DNA from: Bacillota bacterium
GTDB taxonomy: Bacteria > Bacillota > Syntrophomonadia > Syntrophomonadales > Syntrophomonadaceae
DNA: 18,546 nucleotides
Assembly (NCBI GenBank): GCA_023395515.1
Contig: JAEWZB010000074.1
Span: 1-18,546 of the forward strand
Reading direction: 5' to 3'
Part shown: positions 15,153 through 18,546 of the stretch, one piece after another
How the letters are laid out: the number at the start of each line of letters is the position of its first letter
Position numbering within the stretch: position 1 is the first letter of the stretch
Made by a program: the position numbers and the translations under genes
The notes under the pieces: generated by a model
Database searches by the model: none
Told to the model about the DNA's origin: nothing
The model's input: only the letters and a program-made list of their open reading frames with translations

Positions 15153-15581
15153 ATGGCTAGCGTAACTGCTTTATATAAAAATATATTAGAACAAGTTCTG
15201 GCTATCGAATTATGTAAAAAAGAACTTAGCAAAAAGATGTTGCTATTAAAAGACGGTAAAAGAAAATTAAGTTATATCCACTCGTTTCTAAGCTATGATT
15301 TAAACAAGCATGAATTATTAGAACATGCGGCAGTAGTTGCTATCCATAACCGTGAAGCAGAGATTTTAGAACAGATTGAAAAGTTCTATGCTTATAGCAG
15401 TGGGGAGGATATTTTAGCCTCTATCCGTAAGGAAATTAAAACCAGCTGCTCCTTAATGGACATAGTAAAAAAACAGTTAAATAATCCCCAAGGTTTAACT
15501 TTCGTGGAAAAGCGAATGCTGAGTGAAACAAATAAATATGTCTTGGAACAAGCTAGAGAGTATATGAAAAGTAATTCTTAA
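15153..15581 (+). CDS. Unrecognised helical 142-residue protein
   Basis: Not assigned to a family. The sequence is rich in Lys, Glu and Leu with regular heptad-like spacing, few Gly or Pro, no membrane segment and no signal peptide; it should be an all-alpha cytoplasmic protein, possibly a helical bundle. Two cysteines (about residues 21 and 97) are not arranged as a metal site. AAGGA, eight bases before the ATG, supports the start. It is divergent from rqcH and closed by a strong terminator, so it is a single-gene unit. Codon use resembles the neighbouring native genes. Confidence 0.75.
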   Translation: MASVTALYKNILEQVLAIELCKKELSKKMLLLKDGKRKLSYIHSFLSYDLNKHELLEHAAVVAIHNREAEILEQIEKFYAYSSGEDILASIRKEIKTSCSLMDIVKKQLNNPQGLTFVEKRMLSETNKYVLEQAREYMKSNS

Positions 15582-15594
15582 TTTTAAAATTCTT

Positions 15595-15641
15595 AAACCA
15601 GGGCAGGAAAAGGTGGCTTTTTCTGCCCTGGTTTTATTTTT
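15595..15641 (+). terminator. Strong intrinsic terminator
   Basis: AAACCAGGGCAG (15595-15606) and CTGCCCTGGTTT (15623-15634) form a perfect 12-bp stem that further A/T pairs can extend inward, followed by a T-rich tract. It ends the transcript of the 142-residue protein and insulates dapB. Confidence 0.92.
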
Positions 15642-15648
15642 GGGCGGA

Positions 15649-15680
15649 TTACTTGACTATACCGCCAAAATATATAAAAC
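15649..15680 (+). promoter_or_regulatory. Probable dapB promoter
   Basis: The gap between the terminator and dapB holds TTGACT (15653-15658) with TAAAAC 16 bases downstream (15675-15680), or TTACTT (15649-15654) with TATATA 16 bases downstream (15671-15676). Which pair is used cannot be decided by eye. Confidence 0.45.
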
Positions 15681-15713
15681 TAGATTCTAAGAAAAAAATG
15701 GAGGTTTTTGTTT

Positions 15714-16514
15714 ATGGATGACAGAATCCGCGTGGTGGTAACAGGTGTTTTGGGTAAAATGGGCATGGAAACTGTTAAGGCCGTTGTAAATGATAAAGAA
15801 TTAGAATTAGTAGGAACAGTTGATGTTAGAGGCAAGAACGAGCCGGTTGCAACTATAGCTGGCCGTGAAATAAACGGCATTTACATACAAAATGATCTGG
15901 ATTTAGTAATAGAACAGGCCAGGCCTGATGTTATGGTTGACTTTACTAATCCGCAAGCTGTTTTTAATAATGCTAAAGCTGCGCTTAAGAATCGGATTAC
16001 TAGTATAATCGGTACTACCGGGCTTAATGAAGTGGAATTGAAACAACTGGAGAAAATGGCTTGGGAAAATGAAGTAGGAATTGCGATTATACCAAATTTC
16101 GCCATTGGGGCAGTATTAATGATGAAATTTGCCCGGGAAGCTGCCCAGTATTTCCCCGATGTTGAAATAATAGAAATGCACCATGATCAAAAAATGGATG
16201 CCCCTTCGGGTACGGCTATTAAAACTGCTGAAATGATTAACGAAAACCGGGGTTTAAAACTACCCCGTAATGTAAGGGAATACGAAAAAATAGCAGGATG
16301 CCGGGGCGGAGACGTAGACCGCATTCGCATACATAGTGTAAGATTACCGGGATTTGTAGCTCATCAGGAAGTTATTTTCGGTGGAGTTGGACAAAGTCTT
16401 ACCATACGACATGATTCTTTTGACCGGATCGGATTTATGCCGGGAGTTACTATGGTTATTAAGAAAATGATAGGGAAAAAAGGCTTGATCTATGGCATGG
16501 AGAACTTGATGTAG
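15714..16514 (+). CDS. dapB: 4-hydroxy-tetrahydrodipicolinate reductase
   Basis: It reduces 4-hydroxy-tetrahydrodipicolinate to tetrahydrodipicolinate with NAD(P)H on the way to diaminopimelate and lysine. The 266-residue product has the Rossmann motif TGVLGKMG at 10-17 and the family signature EMHHDQKMDAPSGTA (154-168), with catalytic His156/His157 and Lys160. The C-terminal FDRIGFMPG region is intact. The ATG at 15714 lies nine bases after TGGAGG (15699-15704); an in-frame TTG at 15708 is only three bases away and less likely. DpaA-DpaB downstream use the same substrate, but a terminator lies between. Confidence 0.95.
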   Translation: MDDRIRVVVTGVLGKMGMETVKAVVNDKELELVGTVDVRGKNEPVATIAGREINGIYIQNDLDLVIEQARPDVMVDFTNPQAVFNNAKAALKNRITSIIGTTGLNEVELKQLEKMAWENEVGIAIIPNFAIGAVLMMKFAREAAQYFPDVEIIEMHHDQKMDAPSGTAIKTAEMINENRGLKLPRNVREYEKIAGCRGGDVDRIRIHSVRLPGFVAHQEVIFGGVGQSLTIRHDSFDRIGFMPGVTMVIKKMIGKKGLIYGMENLM

Positions 16515-16520
16515 GACCCA

Positions 16521-16596
16521 GGGACGTTTCTTTTGGCTGATTTGATTTAAAAAGGTGTATTTGAAAAATGCCCCAACAGGACAGGTGAAACGTCCC
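16521..16596. repeat. Inverted-repeat element (REP- or MITE-like)
   Basis: GGGACGTTTC (16521-16530) and GAAACGTCCC (16587-16596) are perfect 10-bp inverted ends of a 76-base AT-rich segment, with further partial similarity in the flanks. No open reading frame is inside. The layout, and the resemblance to GGGAC...GTCCC ends known from REP-associated transposase elements of Clostridia, suggest a small non-autonomous repeat. Copy number in the genome is not known from this window. Confidence 0.5.
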
Positions 16597-16635
16597 ATGT
16601 CTCCCTTTTCATCAGTGTTGAATTAGTTATAAGCT

Positions 16636-16661
16636 AGGCGAGGAATGTACCTCGTTTTTTT
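16636..16661 (+). terminator. Intrinsic terminator between dapB and dpaA
   Basis: CGAGG (16639-16643) and CCTCG (16650-16654) form a stem extendable by A-T and G-U pairs, with a 6-base loop and a seven-T run (16655-16661). It separates dapB transcription from dpaA. Confidence 0.8.
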
Positions 16662-16692
16662 ATTTTCTGATTGGGGCTAAGAAAGTACAAGC

Positions 16693-16720
16693 ACCAGTAT
16701 TGATACTTATACATATACTG
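16693..16720 (+). promoter_or_regulatory. Possible sporulation (sigma-K-like) promoter of dpaA
   Basis: AC (16693-16694), a 17-base spacer and CATATACTG (16712-16720) closely resemble the sigma-K pattern AC-N16/17-CATA-N3-TA, with the last A replaced by G. In Bacillus subtilis the homologous spoVF operon is sigma-K controlled. A 6-bp inverted repeat CAGTAT/ATACTG (16695-16700, 16715-16720) overlaps it. A weaker sigma-A reading, TTGATA (16700-16705) with TATTAA (16722-16727), cannot be excluded. Confidence 0.45.
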
Positions 16721-16763
16721 CTATTAATTGTAGCCGATTCGAATACCCAAAGGGGGACTATTA

Positions 16764-17693
16764 GTGAGTTCAGTACTTTCTGGAATAAAAATTGCCGTAG
16801 TGGGTGGAGATGATCGAGAGCTTGTTCTTATTGCGGAACTGGTAAAAATGGGAGCAACCGTAGTTGTAACAGGATTTCCCAAAGATAAGGTAGCCCATGG
16901 AGCATTTCCTGTTAGTACTGTAGCAGAAGCATGTAATGGAGCAGAAGTGCTGATTTTACCAGTACCGGGAACTAATCCAGAGGGAGTTATCAGAGCTGTT
17001 TATGCAGAAGAAAAATTAGAGATAACCGAAAAAGCTATTAGTAAATTATCAGCTAATGCGGTAATTATTATTGGCTCTGCCCGCCCCTTTTTAAAAGATT
17101 GGTCGCAAAAGTATGGTTTCACATTATTAGAAATTGTGGAAATGGATGAAGTTGCTATATTAAATTCTATTCCCACTGCTGAAGGGGCTATACAAATAGC
17201 GATGGAAGAGACATCAATAACTATTCATGGCAGTAAAAGCTGTATTATCGGCTTTGGCCGAGTAGGAATAACTTTAGCCAGAACCTTAAAAGCTTTAGGT
17301 TCTGACGTAACCATAGTGGCTAGAAACCTGGGACAGAATGCCAGAGCCTATGAAATGGGCTGTAAACATGCTAGCTTTGAGGAGTTACGGGACATTATGA
17401 GTAATACTGATATTTGTTTTAATACGGTTCCTTATATGGTACTGGATAAAACCATATTAAAATACTCTAACCCCGATATGGTCATTATTGATTTAGCTAC
17501 TCAACCAGGTGGAACTGATTTTGAAGCAGCTAATTTATTTGGGTTAAAGGCTATATTAGCACCGGGACTTCCAGGTAAAGTTGCACCAGTTTCAGCAGGG
17601 AAATTCTTAGCCGACGTAATCCCCCGCCTGATAATCAAAGAAATGTCTCGCTTGGATAAGAATGGCTTTTTAGAAAATAGGGAGGTGCTTTAA
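16764..17693 (+). CDS. dpaA: Dipicolinate synthase subunit A
   Basis: DpaA (SpoVFA) with DpaB turns 4-hydroxy-tetrahydrodipicolinate into dipicolinic acid, the calcium-chelating spore-core compound; it acts in the mother cell during sporulation. The 309-residue product has an N-terminal half starting IAVVGGDDREL and a C-terminal NAD(P)-binding Rossmann domain with GFGRVG at 163-168, plus LAPGLPGKVAPVSAG near 276-290, a hallmark of the family. A GTG start at 16764 is supported by AAAGGGGG (16749-16756). It is followed after three bases by dpaB. Its presence indicates an endospore former. Confidence 0.95.
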   Translation: MSSVLSGIKIAVVGGDDRELVLIAELVKMGATVVVTGFPKDKVAHGAFPVSTVAEACNGAEVLILPVPGTNPEGVIRAVYAEEKLEITEKAISKLSANAVIIIGSARPFLKDWSQKYGFTLLEIVEMDEVAILNSIPTAEGAIQIAMEETSITIHGSKSCIIGFGRVGITLARTLKALGSDVTIVARNLGQNARAYEMGCKHASFEELRDIMSNTDICFNTVPYMVLDKTILKYSNPDMVIIDLATQPGGTDFEAANLFGLKAILAPGLPGKVAPVSAGKFLADVIPRLIIKEMSRLDKNGFLENREVL

Positions 17694-17696
17694 GGG

Positions 17697-18308
17697 GTGC
17701 ATGAAGTGCAAAAAACCCGGTTAAGAGGAGTAAAAATCGGCACAGTATTGACCGGTTCGCACTGTACGATAGACGAAGTCTTACCACAGTTAAAATTATT
17801 GAAAGAGGAAGGTGCAGAACTTTTCCCCGTTTTTTCTTTTGTGATAGATGAAATTGATAACCGCTTTTATAAGGTTAGTGATCTCAAAAAAATGGTAGGC
17901 GAGATTACTGATAAACCTATTATTAATACAATTGTAGGTGCTGAACCGATTGGACCGCAAAAATTATTAGATGTGGTAATTATTGCTCCGGCTACCGGTA
18001 ATACTATTGCTAAGTTAGCCAATGGCATTGCAGATACTCCCGCTCTTATGGCGGCCAAGGCCCAGTTAAGAAACCAGAGGCCGGTGGTAATTGCAATTTC
18101 TACTAATGATGCCCTAAGTTTAAATGCCAAAAATATTGGAACTCTTTTAGCCATGAAAAATATTTTCTTTGTGCCATTTAGACAGGATAATCCTCTAGAA
18201 AAAGCTAATTCTATAGTAGCAGCTATGGAAAAAATTCCTGATACTATAATTCAAGCTTTGCAAGGTAAACAATTGCAGCCAATTTTGTTAGGCCCCACTA
18301 ATTCTTGA
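17697..18308 (+). CDS. dpaB: Dipicolinate synthase subunit B (flavoprotein family)
   Basis: DpaB (SpoVFB) is the flavoprotein-fold partner of DpaA. The 203-residue product matches the family: GTVLTGSHCT near 15-24, IIAPATGNTIAKLANG near 98-113, and ISTNDALSLNAKN and KNIFFVPFRQDNP toward the C-terminus. The start is GTG at 17697 (GGAGG at 17681-17685, in the end of dpaA). A second in-frame GTG at 17706 has AAGGGG eight bases upstream and is a fair alternative. The tail of the -35 box of a likely asd promoter overlaps its stop codon. Confidence 0.94.
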   Translation: MHEVQKTRLRGVKIGTVLTGSHCTIDEVLPQLKLLKEEGAELFPVFSFVIDEIDNRFYKVSDLKKMVGEITDKPIINTIVGAEPIGPQKLLDVVIIAPATGNTIAKLANGIADTPALMAAKAQLRNQRPVVIAISTNDALSLNAKNIGTLLAMKNIFFVPFRQDNPLEKANSIVAAMEKIPDTIIQALQGKQLQPILLGPTNS

Positions 18309-18334
18309 GTGTAATGAAGATATTATGATACAAT
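18305..18334 (+). promoter_or_regulatory. Probable sigma-A promoter of asd
   Basis: TTGAGT (18305-18310), overlapping the dpaB stop, and TACAAT (18329-18334) are 18 bases apart. The start near 18341 precedes the asd ribosome binding site (18354-18359). It would let asd be expressed in growing cells independently of dpaAB. Confidence 0.6.
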
Positions 18335-18367
18335 ACCTCTTAGATGTTTTTACAGGAGGTAATTCTT

Positions 18368-18546
18368 GTGGCCCAGGAAATAAATTTAGCAATAGTTGGG
18401 GCAACTGGGGCAGTTGGCCAGGAAATGATGAAAGTCTTAGAGGAGAGAAATTTTCCTATAAAAGAATTAATATGTTTGGCTGACCCCCGGGAAGAGGGTA
18501 CTAAGCTTTCTTTCAGGGGTGAGACCATTACAGTAAAGGCTGCTAA
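18368..18546 (+). CDS. asd: Aspartate-semialdehyde dehydrogenase, N-terminal part
   Basis: Only the first 59 codons are in the window; the gene runs off the right edge. Asd reduces aspartyl phosphate to aspartate semialdehyde, the entry to lysine, diaminopimelate, dipicolinate, threonine and methionine. The NADP-binding motif GATGAVGQEM is at residues 11-20, followed by LEERNFPIKEL, as in the bacterial family. GTG at 18368 is the start, eight bases after AGGAGG (18354-18359). The order dpaA-dpaB-asd matches spoVFA-spoVFB-asd of Bacillus, where dapG and dapA follow; those may lie just outside. Confidence 0.93.
   Translation, partial: MAQEINLAIVGATGAVGQEMMKVLEERNFPIKELICLADPREEGTKLSFRGETITVKAA

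Noticed and set aside
15708..15713. TTG start for dapB
   Set aside because: Only three bases from TGGAGG; the ATG at 15714 has normal spacing and fits the family N-terminus.
1..18546. CRISPR arrays, tRNA or rRNA genes, insertion sequences with transposase, prophage genes
   Set aside because: No regularly spaced repeats, cloverleaf or rRNA-like segments, or transposase or phage motifs were seen.

Overview
The window reads as a chromosome segment from an anaerobic, endospore-forming Firmicute of the Clostridia type. Three things point there: a PyrR-attenuated pyrimidine operon with the PyrK/class 1B PyrD pair, an NFACT/RqcH gene, and a dpaA-dpaB-asd order matching the Bacillus spoVFA-spoVFB-asd cluster. 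Coding density is high and GC is low to moderate, about 40% judged by eye. Genus cannot be assigned from the sequence alone.

Bases 1-11850, plus strand: a near-complete de novo UMP operon, pyrR-pyrB-pyrC-carA-carB-pyrK-pyrD-pyrF-pyrE. It is followed by an unrecognised 101-residue protein and an alpha/beta hydrolase that look co-transcribed. A strong sigma-A-like promoter (89-117) leads into a PyrR attenuator (128-211). A second PyrR attenuator lies between pyrR and pyrB (901-991). Two further hairpins sit between the first attenuator and pyrR. CarA/CarB make carbamoyl phosphate, PyrB and PyrC make dihydroorotate, PyrD/PyrK oxidise it with NAD+, and PyrE and PyrF finish UMP.

The most striking point is CarA: both the catalytic Cys (now Gly) and the catalytic His (now Asp) of the class I glutaminase triad are absent in an otherwise intact protein. 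The enzyme is therefore predicted to use free ammonia rather than glutamine.

Bases 11851-15152, mostly minus strand: a patatin-like protein with an altered nucleophile motif and codon use unlike its neighbours, then rqcH (ribosome-associated quality control). Each has its own recognisable promoter, with an intrinsic terminator between them.

Bases 15153-18546, plus strand: an unrecognised helical 142-residue protein ending in a strong terminator; dapB; a 249-bp gap with an inverted-repeat element, a terminator and a sigma-K-like promoter; dpaA-dpaB (dipicolinate synthase); and the 5' end of asd, cut by the window edge. Asd feeds the lysine/diaminopimelate/dipicolinate branch. DapB and DpaAB draw on the same intermediate but appear to be separate transcription units, as expected if dipicolinate is made only late in sporulation.
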